Below, one piece after another: positions 1-9,800 of a stretch of DNA of 64,000 nucleotides. The notes beneath the pieces are model-generated. The model was not told where the DNA came from. It ran no database searches and worked only from the letters and a program-made list of their open reading frames with translations. The DNA is from an uncultured Thermomicrobiales bacterium (lineage in GTDB: Bacteria; Chloroflexota; Chloroflexia; Thermomicrobiales; UBA6265), in the NCBI GenBank assembly GCA_902806335.1, contig CADCWG010000086.1, positions 30,867-94,866 on the forward strand. The letters are read 5' to 3'. Every line of letters starts with the position of its first letter. The first letter of the stretch is position 1. The position numbers and the translations under genes were made by a program.

Positions 1-1973
1 AGGTCCTGCATCGCGCCGGTGTAGAAGAGCAGACCGGCCGCCGGCAGGAGGAGCGCCCGCTCGACGAGGTTCGCCTCCCGCAGCAGTTGGCCGCCCACAC
101 CCGCGACCAGCGCGACGATCGCCAGCGCCGCCGTGGTGGTCGCGAGCAGGATCCCGCCGAGGTCGCCAATGGCCAGCAGTTCCGTCCCCGAGTCCCGGTC
201 GAGCGTGAACATAAACGGCACGATGAAGGCGGGCAGCGTGTACTTCCAGGTCACGAGCATCGTCTTGAATGGGTTGCCGCCGGTGATCGCCGCGGCGGCG
301 AAGGGCGAGAGCGCGGTCGGCGGCGAGACCTCGGAGAGGACCGCGTAGTAGAAGATGAACATGTGCGCGGCCACGTCCGGCACGCCGCGGTCGATCAGGG
401 CGGGGGCGGTGACGGCCGCCGCGATGATGTAGGAAGCGGTCACCGGCACCGCCAGCCCGAGCACCCAGACGGCGAGCGCGGTGAAGACCACGGTCAGGAA
501 GAGGCGACCGCCCGCAAGGTCGACGATCAGGTCGGACATGGTCAGACCGAGTCCGGTGAGGGTGAAGACGCCGACGATGATCCCCGCCACGGCGGTGGTG
601 GCAGCCACGGAGAGGGTGCCGTTGGTCCCGGCCTCGAGCGCGCGCATCGAGCGGCGGGGCGTGAGCGCCGTCTCCCGGCGGAGGAAGCTGAGCGCCCAGG
701 CGAGCACCGTCGCCCAGAAGACGGCGAGGATCGGCGTGAAGCCGAAGATCATCAGGGCGACGATCGCGATGAGCGACGAGAAGTGGTACCCGTACCGCCG
801 GAGCAGGGTCCAGACCGGCGGCACGTCGATCGTCCCCTCCCGGGTGCCATGCCGGCGGGCGTCGAGCTCGATCATCAGGAAGATCGAGAGGTAGTAGAGG
901 ATGGTCGGGATGGTCGCCATCTTCAGCACCTCCAGGTAGGAGATGTGGAGAAGCTCGGCGATCAGGAAGGCGGCGGCACCCAGCGTCGGCGGCGAGAGGA
1001 TCGCGCCGATCCCGCCCGCCGAGAGGACCGCGCCGCCCGCCTCGGGGCTGTAGCCGGCGCGGCGCAGCATCGGCCAGGCGACCGAGCCGAGGGTGACGGT
1101 GGTGGCGACGCCGCTTCCGGAGACCGTCCCTAGCAGGAACCCCGCGACGGTGGTGGTGCGGCCGGCCCCCGAGGCCCGCCGCCCGGTCAGGGCGAGGGAG
1201 AAGTCGAGGAAGAAGCGGCCGGCGCCGGAGTACTCGAGCACCGCGCCGTAGATGGTGAAGAGGACGATGTAGGTCGCCGCGACGTCGATCGGGGTGCCGA
1301 AGATGCCTTCCAGGGAGATGTAGAGGGTGCCCACGACCCGGTCGAGGTCATACCCCTTGTGGCCGTACTGGCCAGGCACCCGGTCGCCATAGAAGGCGTA
1401 GGCGAGGAGGGCGATCGCCGTCAGCGGCAGGATCCAGCCGACGGTGCGCCGGGTCGCCTCCAGCACCAGCAGGATCAGCAGCGCCCCCATCCAGACGTCG
1501 GTCTCGGTGACCCGAACCGAACGGCGGACGAAGGCGTCGTAGTCGAGCAGCGGATAGGCGGTGACCACCACGCTTGCCGCCGCGAGCGCCAGGTCCCAGG
1601 GCCCGACGCCTCCCATCAGGCGCTCGGCTCGTCGGATCGGCCCGCCGCCGCTCTCCCGCCGCAGCAGCGGGAACTTGAGGAAGGTCAGGACCAGGACGGC
1701 GCCGAGAAAGCTGGTGCGATAGGCCTGGGCGGGAATGGTGGCCTGGGTCGCGTAGAGGGCGTAGAGCGAGACGAGCACGGCGGTGACCGTCGCGAAGACC
1801 GCCCAGAACGGCCCGAGCCGGCGCGCCCGACCCTCGCCCTCGAACCGTTCGATGAGGGCCTGCGCCTCGGCCTCTCCGAGCACCGGCTCGACCGGCGGGG
1901 TCGGACCGTCGGGGTCGGCTATCGGTGTCCGGGAGACCTCTCCGGGATCCGAGCGGCCGGTGCGGGGTGCCAT
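1..1973 (-). CDS. TRAP transporter fused permease (4TM/12TM), 3' end cut by window edge
   Basis: This is the membrane component of a TAXI-type TRAP transporter, in which the small (DctQ-like) and large (DctM-like) permease subunits are one protein. TRAP systems import organic acids using an ion gradient. Reading from an ATG at 1973, about 657 residues are open to the window edge and the stop codon lies outside. After a soluble N-terminus of about 50 residues the protein is almost entirely hydrophobic segments. It contains DctM-type stretches rich in Gly, Ser and Pro (GFLLGTVSGSGVATT, GIGAILSPPTLGAAAF, SEVSPPTALSPFAAAAITG) that match the fused TAXI-TRAP permease family. It is the last of three minus-strand genes: binding protein, DUF1850 protein, permease. 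Substrate cannot be read from sequence. Confidence 0.93.
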   Translation of the reverse strand, partial: MAPRTGRSDPGEVSRTPIADPDGPTPPVEPVLGEAEAQALIERFEGEGRARRLGPFWAVFATVTAVLVSLYALYATQATIPAQAYRTSFLGAVLVLTFLKFPLLRRESGGGPIRRAERLMGGVGPWDLALAAASVVVTAYPLLDYDAFVRRSVRVTETDVWMGALLILLVLEATRRTVGWILPLTAIALLAYAFYGDRVPGQYGHKGYDLDRVVGTLYISLEGIFGTPIDVAATYIVLFTIYGAVLEYSGAGRFFLDFSLALTGRRASGAGRTTTVAGFLLGTVSGSGVATTVTLGSVAWPMLRRAGYSPEAGGAVLSAGGIGAILSPPTLGAAAFLIAELLHISYLEVLKMATIPTILYYLSIFLMIELDARRHGTREGTIDVPPVWTLLRRYGYHFSSLIAIVALMIFGFTPILAVFWATVLAWALSFLRRETALTPRRSMRALEAGTNGTLSVAATTAVAGIIVGVFTLTGLGLTMSDLIVDLAGGRLFLTVVFTALAVWVLGLAVPVTASYIIAAAVTAPALIDRGVPDVAAHMFIFYYAVLSEVSPPTALSPFAAAAITGGNPFKTMLVTWKYTLPAFIVPFMFTLDRDSGTELLAIGDLGGILLATTTAALAIVALVAGVGGQLLREANLVERALLLPAAGLLFYTGAMQD

Positions 1974-2054
1974 GGGCGCTTCCTCGTCCCTACCAAGACC
2001 TACCACGCCGACGGCGCGGTCGCCCGCCGCGGGCCGGCCGCAGGGTCCCGCACG

Positions 2055-2546
2055 CTAGCAGCCGCCGACGTACCGGCCCAAAGGCGTGAGTAACTCGACG
2101 GCGATCCGGACTCGCCCTCGCTCAGCGACCCGGTCGAGGAGGTGGACGACGGGGCCGGAGGACGAGACGCGCTGGTCCCCGATCCGGTCGACGCGGACGA
2201 CGACCTCCGGGAAGGTCGCCGGCGCGGCGAGGATGCGGAAGCGCCCACCGGCCGCCGGGTCGGCGGCCACGGCGCCGTCGGTGGCGTAGTACTCGGCCGC
2301 CGCGGCCCGGTCGGCCCACATGCCGACCCGGGTCAGGCCGGCGCTCGACGTGCCCGCCGCCACGTACTCCTCGATCACCTCACCTCCGTACATCGAGTGG
2401 GTGAAGTGCAGCCGGAGCGGCGCGGCCGCCGGCCGGCAGAGCACCGCCCGGCCCGTGGCGAGGTCCGTCACGGTCCAGGTCGGCGCTCCGCCGAGGACGC
2501 CAGGGGGAGCCAGAAGCGCGACTACGAGCAAGCCCGCTGTCGCCAT
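2055..2546 (-). CDS. DUF1850 domain-containing protein of the TAXI-TRAP cluster
   Basis: A 163-residue exported protein. It starts at an ATG at 2546 with a hydrophobic signal segment (residues 3-20). The rest is a compact beta-rich domain with the conserved features LHFTHSMYGGEVIEEY near the N-terminus and LLTPLGRY at the end, as in DUF1850. Genes of this family typically sit between the TAXI binding protein and the fused TRAP permease, exactly as here (81 bp to the permease, 73 bp after the binding protein). It is presumably an accessory periplasmic or outer-face protein of the transporter, but its biochemical role is not established. An open frame continues upstream to 2705, but that part is Arg/Pro-rich shadow sequence. 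Confidence 0.85.
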   Translation of the reverse strand: MATAGLLVVALLAPPGVLGGAPTWTVTDLATGRAVLCRPAAAPLRLHFTHSMYGGEVIEEYVAAGTSSAGLTRVGMWADRAAAAEYYATDGAVAADPAAGGRFRILAAPATFPEVVVRVDRIGDQRVSSSGPVVHLLDRVAERGRVRIAVELLTPLGRYVGGC

Positions 2547-2619
2547 GGGCCCGTTCCGTCGCCGACCCAGCCGCCGGCCAACCCGCGAAGGTAACGTGGA
2601 CGTGGCCGCGCCGTTCGCG

Positions 2620-3651
2620 TCAGGCCGCGGGCGTCGCGGCCGGTGTGGCCGTCGTGCCCGGCGGCTGCACCTCGACCCCCTGCTCCTGGTAGAAGCGGAG
2701 GGCACCCGGGTGGTAGTCGATCGAGGAGTTCCGGGTGGCGTTCTCGAGCGTCAGGTTGTTGGCCTCGGGGTGCGACTGGACGAGCTGCGGCTGGTTGGCG
2801 AAGAGCACCCTGAGGATGTCGTAGGCGAGTTGCTCATCCATCTCGGCGTTGACCACCAGCAGGTTGGCGACGACGATCACGTCGAGCGGCTCAGACTGCC
2901 CGGGGTACTGGTTCGCCGGGATGGACGCGCTCGCGTAGAGCGCGCCGTACTGCTGCTGGAGGGCGGGCAGGAACTCGGTCGTCGGGAGCAGCTTGAGGGA
3001 GATCCCGGGGGTGGCGCCGAGGTCGGTCACCGAGGCGGTCGGCAGGCCGCCGGACCAGAAGTAGGCGTCGATCTGGCGGTCCTTGATGGCGTCGGCCGAC
3101 TCGCCGGCGCCGAGCTGCTCGCGCTGGATGTCGGCCTCCGGGTCGAGCCCGGCCGCGGCCATGATCCGGTTCGCGATCACCTCCGTCCCGCTCCCGGGGG
3201 AGCCGGTCGAGACCCGCTTGTCGCGAAGGTCGGCGACGGAGTTGATCCCGCTGCCCGCGGTGGTGACGACATGGGTGTAGTTGTTGTAGAGCGTCGCCAG
3301 GTTGCGCGCCGCGACCGGCTCCGTGAAGGGATCGTTCCCCTGGACCGCGTCGAAGGCGGTGTCGCCCAGCGCGAAGGCGATGTCCGCGTCGCCGCTCTCG
3401 ATCAGGTACATGTTGTCTACCGAGGCGGCGGTCACTTCGGCAGTGACGTCGTAGCCCTGGAGACCGATCGTGTCGTCCGAGAGCACGCTTGCCATGCCGC
3501 CACCGTAGGGGTAATAGACGCCGCCGGTGCCGCCGGTGGCGATCGAGAGGCGATCCTGGGCGGCGGTCCGCTCAAGGGTGGTGCCGAAGCCCACCCCCGA
3601 GAGCGCGATGAGAGCCGCGAGCGCGGCGGCGGCGAGGCGCGTACGGGTCAT
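2620..3651 (-). CDS. TAXI family TRAP transporter solute-binding protein
   Basis: The extracytoplasmic solute receptor of a TRAP importer, 343 residues. Translation from the ATG at 3651 gives a typical Sec signal peptide (MTRTRL then a hydrophobic run, cleavage probably near AAQ, residue 32). The TAXI N-terminal motif LSIATGGTGGVYYPYGGGMA follows. An AAGGAGG ribosome site lies about 8 bases before this start, which excludes the longer open frame to 3777. Later regions (DLRDKRVSTGSPGSGTEV, a binding-lobe hinge) fit the family. The C-terminus ends in a low-complexity Thr/Ala/Pro tail. It is the promoter-proximal gene of the three-gene TRAP operon. Glutamate and related dicarboxylates are common TAXI ligands, but the ligand here is unknown. 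Confidence 0.93.
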   Translation of the reverse strand: MTRTRLAAAALAALIALSGVGFGTTLERTAAQDRLSIATGGTGGVYYPYGGGMASVLSDDTIGLQGYDVTAEVTAASVDNMYLIESGDADIAFALGDTAFDAVQGNDPFTEPVAARNLATLYNNYTHVVTTAGSGINSVADLRDKRVSTGSPGSGTEVIANRIMAAAGLDPEADIQREQLGAGESADAIKDRQIDAYFWSGGLPTASVTDLGATPGISLKLLPTTEFLPALQQQYGALYASASIPANQYPGQSEPLDVIVVANLLVVNAEMDEQLAYDILRVLFANQPQLVQSHPEANNLTLENATRNSSIDYHPGALRFYQEQGVEVQPPGTTATPAATPAA

Positions 3652-3908
3652 CGACGAACCCTCCTTAGCTCTCCATGGCACCGACGACCGGTCGCGACGG
3701 CGGCGTCGCGGCGGTCTGGCCGTACCTCTCCGGCGCGGCGTGGCGCGTAGCTTTGCATGGCCCCCCGACGACCGCAAGCGGCGCCGGTGGCCGCGGGCGT
3801 AGACTGCCGATCCGGCACGGCCGATCGGTGGTCCGGTGTCCCGCTTGCAACTGCTCCTGTGCGGGTCGCCAGCGAGGCGGGCGCGTGCCGTCGACGTCAG
3901 GAGGTCCG

Positions 3909-4769
3909 ATGCGCTTCGCCGTCTTCACGGTCTGCCTTCCCGAGTACACGCCGGAGCAGGCGGTCGGTCGCCTCCGGGCGCTCGGCTACGCGGGCATCGA
4001 GTGGCGCGTCGTCGACCAGGCGCCGGCCGCGGGCGGCAGCCCGGGCTTCTGGGCGGGAAACCGGTGCACTTGGCCGCTGGCGACCCTCGAAGAGGACGCG
4101 CCGGCCATCCGGGCGATGTCGGACGCGGCGGGTCTGGCGATCCCCGCGCTGGGAACGTACGCCCGGTGCGACGACCTGGCCGCGGTCGAGCGGGCGATGC
4201 GCGGCGCCGCCGCGATGGGCGTCGGTCAACTTCGGATCACGGTGCCCCCGTACGACGGAGGAACCCCCTATCGCCCGCTGCTCGACCGGACGCTCGGCGA
4301 GTACCGGGATGTGGCGGCCCTCGCGCGTCGGTACGGCGTGCGGGCCCTGGTCGAGATCCACCACCGTAGCCTGGTCCCGAGCGCGAGCGCGGCCGCGGCG
4401 TTCGCCACCAACTTCGACCCCGAGACGGTCGGGGTGATCCACGACGCCGGCAACATGGTCTTCGAGGGCCATGAGCAGTACCGGCTCGGCCTCGAGTCGC
4501 TCGGACCCTACCTGGCCCACGTCCACGTCAAGAACGCCCGCTGGGTGCTCGCCGGACGCCGGGACGATGGCTCGGCCGAGTGGCGCGCCGAGTGGGCGCC
4601 GCTGGAGGAGGGCGTGGTGGACCTGGCCGCGCTCTTCCGCGCCCTCCGGGCGGTCGGCTACGACGGCTGGGTCGCGCTGGAAGACTTCTCGACCGAGCGC
4701 CCGCTGGAGGATCGGCTGCGAAGCAACCTGGCGTTCCTGTCCCGGCTGGCCGACGGGTCGGCGGGCTGA
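3909..4769 (+). CDS. Sugar phosphate isomerase/epimerase family protein (xylose-isomerase-like TIM barrel)
   Basis: A 286-residue soluble TIM-barrel protein of the AP endonuclease 2/xylose isomerase-like superfamily. The start ATG at 3909 has AGGAGG five bases upstream (3899-3904). The open frame continues upstream but the residues there are shadow-like. Metal-site positions are recognisable in order: Glu in VEIHH, Asp in IHDAGNM, His in HVHVKN, and Glu in ALEDF near the C-terminus. Members isomerise or epimerise sugars, inosose or ketoacids, and the substrate cannot be assigned. It is divergent from the TAXI-TRAP operon with a 257 bp gap between starts, so the two may share control and perhaps a substrate class. 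That link is inference. Confidence 0.88.
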   Translation: MRFAVFTVCLPEYTPEQAVGRLRALGYAGIEWRVVDQAPAAGGSPGFWAGNRCTWPLATLEEDAPAIRAMSDAAGLAIPALGTYARCDDLAAVERAMRGAAAMGVGQLRITVPPYDGGTPYRPLLDRTLGEYRDVAALARRYGVRALVEIHHRSLVPSASAAAAFATNFDPETVGVIHDAGNMVFEGHEQYRLGLESLGPYLAHVHVKNARWVLAGRRDDGSAEWRAEWAPLEEGVVDLAALFRALRAVGYDGWVALEDFSTERPLEDRLRSNLAFLSRLADGSAG

Positions 4770-4919
4770 CCGCGACGGACGACGGGCGCCTCCGCGAGGG
4801 GCGGAGTGCCGCATCGTCCCCCGGCCCGCGCCGGTGCCCCCGGACGCCCCCCGAAAGGGCCGCTGGGAACCGACGAGCACCGGTGACCACCGCTGGTGGC
4901 CGACGAACGCCGTCCGGGA

Positions 4920-5505
4920 TCACTGCTCGCCGTCAACATCGGACTGGACGTCGGCGCGCGAAACCGTCGCCAACCTGCTCCGGGCCAGCACCTCGGTCGC
5001 GACCTCGGCGCCCGACCGGCGGTCGGTGTCGACCGTGCGCTCTCCGACCCGCCGCTCGTCCATGAGCCGGGCCAGCTCCCCCGCGCGGCGCGTGTGCCAG
5101 GCGAGACTCCCGCCGGTCTCGTGCCCCGCCAGGCGGCGCTCGATCGTCGGCAAGGCGGCAACGAGGCGGCAAACGGCTATGCGGGCTACGGGAATAACGT
5201 CCCGGTAGCCCTCCTGGTCGCGCGAGGACTCGACGAGATCGACAAGGATGAGCCGTTCGGCGCCGGCCGTCCGGTGGATGGCCCAGACGGCTGCCAGTTC
5301 TCGCAGGCCGAGCCGCACTTAGTGGGGATCGTCGGTGGGCCGGGGGCGGCATCAGCGCAGATGGTCCAGGTCGACGAGCGCTTGCGACGTGCCGATGGTC
5401 TTCATCTGTCCAGACACGGCGGCGACGGTCGACTTGCGACGCCGACCGGGCCGGGATGACCGGGACCGGGACGGGCGCGAGCCGTCTGGTGGCCGGACCG
5501 AGCAT
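4920..5505 (-). pseudogene. Decayed P-loop nucleotide kinase-like ATPase gene
   Basis: Remnant of a small AAA/P-loop kinase-like protein. An ATG at 5505 preceded by GAGGGG begins a reading frame that reaches PVI, where the Walker A motif should start. Restoring one lost base there and one in the next codons gives VITGPVGVGKSTVAA, a perfect P-loop. So two single-base deletions have broken it (about 5437-5455). The frame then reads QALVDLDHLR and hits TGA at 5352-5354. It continues in the same frame to a TAA at 5319-5321 and stays open to 4920 with family-like sequence (LRELAAVW, ILVDLVESS, and a C-terminal TVDTD followed by EVATEVLAR). Two shifts plus two stops make it inactive. Sequencing error could explain the shifts but hardly all four lesions. 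Confidence 0.78.
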
Positions 5506-5687
5506 CGGGCGCCCCTCGTTCGCGAGGAGGCAGAAAAGGCGGGAGCAGGGGCACCCTGCCCGGCGGCCGATCGGCGCGGCCGGACCGTCCCCACGGCGCG
5601 AGGACGCGGCAGCGCCTGCACCTGGGGTCAGTCCCATATCGGATCTGGGCGCAGCCGCGAACCGGGGGAAGGGGATGTGAGGAGCGG

Positions 5688-5758
5688 AGCGGGGCACCAG
5701 GATCGAACTGGCGATTACAGCTTGGAAGGCTGTCGTGTTACCGCTACACCAGCCCCGC
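5688..5758 (-). tRNA. tRNA-Gly (anticodon TCC)
   Basis: The minus strand folds as a standard 71-nt tRNA: acceptor GCGGGGC/GCCCCGC, D arm around GTGTAGCGGTAACAC, anticodon stem ACAGC/GCTGT with loop CTTCCAA (anticodon TCC), and T arm GCCAG-TTCGATC-CTGGT. The discriminator base is U and CCA is not encoded. An extended -10 element lies just upstream at 5768-5776. Confidence 0.97.
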
Positions 5759-5767
5759 GTGCGGCCG

Positions 5768-5776
5768 AGTATAGCA
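5768..5776 (-). promoter_or_regulatory. Extended -10 promoter element for tRNA-Gly
   Basis: On the minus strand this reads TGCTATACT, an extended -10 (TGnTATACT), ten bases before the tRNA 5' end. No good -35 hexamer is found 16-18 bases upstream, as is common for extended -10 promoters. The same TATACT core sits before tRNA-Pro and yebC in this window. Confidence 0.55.
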
Positions 5777-6470
5777 AAGCGCGCGACGCCCTCCCTGCGT
5801 CGAACCCGGCTGTCTCCCGCCGCGGCGCCAGAGTCCCGTGCAGTGGCCCCCAGGCCAAGAACCCCGACGAGACGGGCCTCATCGCGTAGCGTCCGCATCT
5901 ACCCTCGTCTGCTCTGCACGAGTTCCCAGCAGGATCGGAGATCAGCTGGACGGTGGTGGTGTCGGATGCGCCAGGTCCTCCGGTCCGGCATGGGGAGCAC
6001 GCCGAAGTCCGAGGCTCACGTATCGATCAGGCGGAAGGCAGCATCCCACCCGCCAGTCGGCCCCCCGAAGATGACCCGAACCCCATGTAGATCCTGACGG
6101 GAACGCACCGGATGGTGTGTCCGCCTATCGGCCGGAGCGTCCGGTGCTCCTGGCGCTCTGGCCGACGCGCCGTCGCCGACGCCGGTCCCGTGGGACCGGC
6201 CCGGCGCACGCCGGACAGTTCGGCGGAGGCCGCCGCAGTGCCGCGGGCGCCCCACGTCCTCCCCGGGAAGGTGACCCATCGGCATGAGCCGGCATCAGAT
6301 ACCGGCGAAGCCGGTAACGATTAGTGGACGGCGCCACGTTCACGTACCGGCATCGGGCGAGGCGTCAGCGGTCGTGGTCCCCGCCGCGCACGCTGGCGCC
6401 GGAAACTGCCGCAGGGTTCCCGGCGGTCGAGAGGAGACTGGCCGACTGAAACACCATCGACCGGCGCCGC
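5777..6470. other. Non-coding stretch without recognisable gene
   Basis: About 700 bases between tRNA-Gly and the small protein at 6471. Open frames on both strands are Arg/Pro/Gly-rich and show no family features. A 9-bp inverted repeat with a 2-base centre (GCCGGTCCC-GT-GGGACCGGC) lies at 6181-6200, and several GCCGG repeats occur near 6288-6330. I see no tRNA, riboswitch or promoter that I can support. The length and base composition would fit decayed coding sequence. Confidence 0.5.
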
Positions 6471-6716
6471 CTAACCAGGGTCGGACGCTCCCCGCGCCGG
6501 TGGTCCCGCCGTCTCGATCGCGTCCTGGACCGCGGGGCCAGACCAGAGGCGCTTCAGGAGCGCGCGGAGGACCCAGGCCGGGCGAACACCTCGGCCAACC
6601 GTGACCGCACCGGTCTGGACGTGCTCCAACTCGGCTTTGAGCAGGCGGTCACTCGCCTGGTCGTGCCAGATCCGGACGACGAACGAGTCGTACCGGGCGT
6701 CGGGGTGGCTTGGCAT
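6471..6716 (-). CDS. Small conserved-looking protein of unknown function (81 aa)
   Basis: I do not recognise a named family. The open frame extends to 7046, but only the part from the ATG at 6716 looks like protein: after MPSHPDARYDS it reads FVVRIWHDQASDRLLKAELEH, then a helical ending RPAWVLRALLKRLW. It mixes Val, Ile, Phe, Trp and charged residues unlike the Arg/Pro shadow upstream. A GAGGAG element is about 10 bases upstream of the ATG. It lies 154 bp downstream of the end of the SARP regulator gene on the same strand. No membrane segment or signal peptide is visible. Alternating hydrophobic residues at the start suggest a small beta-alpha domain. Confidence 0.55.
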   Translation of the reverse strand: MPSHPDARYDSFVVRIWHDQASDRLLKAELEHVQTGAVTVGRGVRPAWVLRALLKRLWSGPAVQDAIETAGPPARGASDPG

Positions 6717-6870
6717 CGCTCGTCCTGGCTCCTCTTCCGCGCGCGGCCGTCCAGGGTGTTCTGGGTCCGGCTCTGGGTCACGGGAAGAGGTTACCCGGCG
6801 ATCTTTACCAGAACCTTTCGCGGTCCGAATGGGCGGAAGGCAGCCCGTGGCGCCACCGGGGGTCGATCGC

Positions 6871-9800
6871 TCAGTCGGAGACGGCCGTCTGCTCGGCGAG
6901 GGGGACCGAGCGGAGCGCGGCGGCGAAGGCGCTTGCCTCCTCGACCACGTCGGCCGTCTCGAGTGCCGCCCCTTCGGCCCAGGTTGCATCGAACACGGCC
7001 GGGCCGACAGCCGCGCGGGCGGCGTCCAGCCCGCATTCGTATTCACCGCTATCGACCGTGTCGCGCGATGCGCCGGTCGTGTCGCGGATGGTCGACGCAG
7101 CGGCGAGCAGGCGGACCGCCTGCCGGCCGCTCCCCGCCGCGACGGCGATGGGTCCGAGGCGCTCGAGACAGGCCGCGAGCCCGGGGAGGCCTCCCGTGCG
7201 CCAGAAGAGCGTCAGGCTCTCGACGAACTGCTCCGCGGCGGTCGGGGGGTCGCCGTCCACTTCGGCGATCCGCGCGATATTGTAGAGCGCGACCGCCTCG
7301 GTATAGGCCTCGCCGCTCTGCCGGCTCCGTGCCAACGCGTCCTCGAACAGCACCCGAGAGCGACCGTAGTCCTTGGCCTCGAATAGGGCGCCGGCAAGAT
7401 TGATCAGTCCGTGCGTGATGGCGGGGACGTCGTCCAGTCCCCGCGCGATCAGCAGTGCCTCCTCATCCAGCGTCGTCGCCCGCGCGATGTCGCCCCTCAT
7501 CAGCGCCAGAGCGCCGAGGTTGCCGACGATGGATCCGATGGCGCGCTGGTCGCCGATGCCACGGAGGTACTTCAGCCCCTCCTCCCAGCGTGCCTCGGCC
7601 CCGGCGCCGTCGCCGCGGAAATAGGCGACGCTGCCAAGATTATTCAAGGTCGTGGCAGTCGTCCGTGCATTACCGTGCTCCCGTGCGATCTGGAGCGCTT
7701 GCTCGTGGAGCGCCTGGGCCCGGTCGAGCGCACCTAAGGCGCGGGCAGCCTGGCCGAGCCCGTTCAGGGCCGCGATCTCGCCAGCGGCGTTCTCGGTGGC
7801 CCGGCTCAGGTCGAAACTCTCCGCGTACAGGTCCTCCGCGCGCCGGTAGTCGCCGAGTGACTCCACGAGCTCTGCGGCGGCGTGGAGGACCTTCGCGCGG
7901 ATGCCGGGATCGGCGGCGGCGGACAGCGCCATCGCCCGCTCCAGCCACTCCCGGCCTTCCCTCGCCAGGCCCCGAGTCCACCAGAAGCGCCACAGTGACG
8001 CCGCGAGGCGGAGCGCGGGTGTCGGGTCCGGGCGGTCGAGCAGCCACTCCAGCGCCGCCCGCAGGTTCGCGTACTCGACGTCCAGCCTGTCGCCCCAGGC
8101 GGCCTGGGCGGCGCCGGTCAGCTCCGGTTCGGCCCGCTCGGCCAGCGCGAGGCACCAGTGGGCGTGGGCGTCACGGACCCGGCCGACCTCGCCGTGTCGT
8201 TCGAGCGCGACGAGTCCAAACTCCCGCGTCGTCTCGAGCATCGCGTAGCGGGGCTCGCCCGCGTCATCGGTGACTCGCAGCAGCGCCTTCTCGGTCAGGG
8301 CGCGCAGCGAGTCGACGAAGGCGCGGGTATCGGCGGGCAACGGGGAGGCCGGGGATGCCGTACCCGTCGCGGCGACGGCCGCGGCTGCTTCCTGGGAGAA
8401 GCCGCCGACGAAGACCGAAAGGTGCCGATAGAGCGCCTGCTCCCGTTCGGAGAGCAGGTCGTACGACCAGGCGATCGTCGCCCGCATGGTGCGCTGGCGG
8501 GGCGGGAGATCGCGATACCCGTCGGTGAGCAGGGCGAAGCGATCGGTCAGCCCCGCGACCAGGGACTCGATCGTCTGCGTCCGACAGCGCGCGGAGGCCA
8601 GCTCGATCGCCAGCGGGAGCCCGTCGAGCCGGGCGCAGAGCGCGGCCACGGCGGGGGCATTGGCATCCGTCAGCGCGAAGTCGGCCCGCACCGCGGTCGC
8701 TCGCTGCACGAAGAGCTCGACCGCCGCGAAGCGGGCGACGCCGCCGGCCGACGGGTGCCGCGACGGCTCGGGCGTCGCAAGCGGCCCGAGGGCGAACTCG
8801 TGCTCGGCGCGGACGTGGAGTGGCTCCCGGCTCGTGGCCAGCACCGTCAGGCGGCGACAGGCGAGCAGCAGGTCGGCGATGTCGGTGGCGGCGTCGAGGA
8901 CCTGCTCCAGGTTGTCGAGGACGAGCAGCGCTTCCCGCTCCCGGAGGGCCTCGCCCACCAGCTCGGCGACCGGCCGGTCCCCGGTGTCACTGACCCCGAC
9001 GGCGCGCGCGATGGTCGGTATGACCAGGCGCGGGTCGGTGACGACGGCGAGGGGGACGAAGCAGACGCCGTCGGCAAACTCGTCGGCGCTCTGCGCGGCC
9101 GCTTCGATCGCGAGCCGGGACTTGCCAACCCCGCCGGGACCGGTCACCGTGACGAGCCGGACGTCGCGGCGCAGCAGCAGGTCCTCGAGCGCTTCCACCT
9201 CGCGGTCGCGGCCCACGAGCGGATTCGGCGTTCCGGGGAGACTGTCGAAGCGGGGGGACGGCGCCCGCGACGAAGGGGGCGTTGTCGGCCGCCGGTTCAG
9301 GTCGTCGACGAGGGCGCGGGTCTCGTCGCTCGGTTCCGCGTCGAGTTCCTCGCGCAGCGCCCGGGCGCACCGGTCGAACTGCCGGAGCGCGTCCTCCCGG
9401 CGGCCGGCGGCCGCCATGGCGAGCATCAGCGCCCGGTGGGCCGGCTCGTCGGTGGGATCCGACTCGAGGAGCCGGCCGAGCGCCGGCAGCGCGAGCAGGG
9501 GCCGTCCCCCAGTGCGCTCCCGCTCCGCGTAGTCCAGGACGGCACCCCGCCAGACGGTCCGCAGATGCTCCCGACGGGCGACCGCCCAGTCGAGGTACGG
9601 CTCGTCGGCGAGCAGGTCCCCGCCGTAGAGCGCGATCGCTTCCTGGAGCGGGTCCGGCCGGTCGGCGACCGGCTTCCTCGCCGCGGCGAGGGCCGCCTCG
9701 AACTCGCTCACGTCGACCCGCCCCATGGCCTCGGGCCGGAGGCGAAGGACGTTGTCGGCCAGGTCGATGTACGCCGACGTCCGACCCGATCGGAGGTCCG

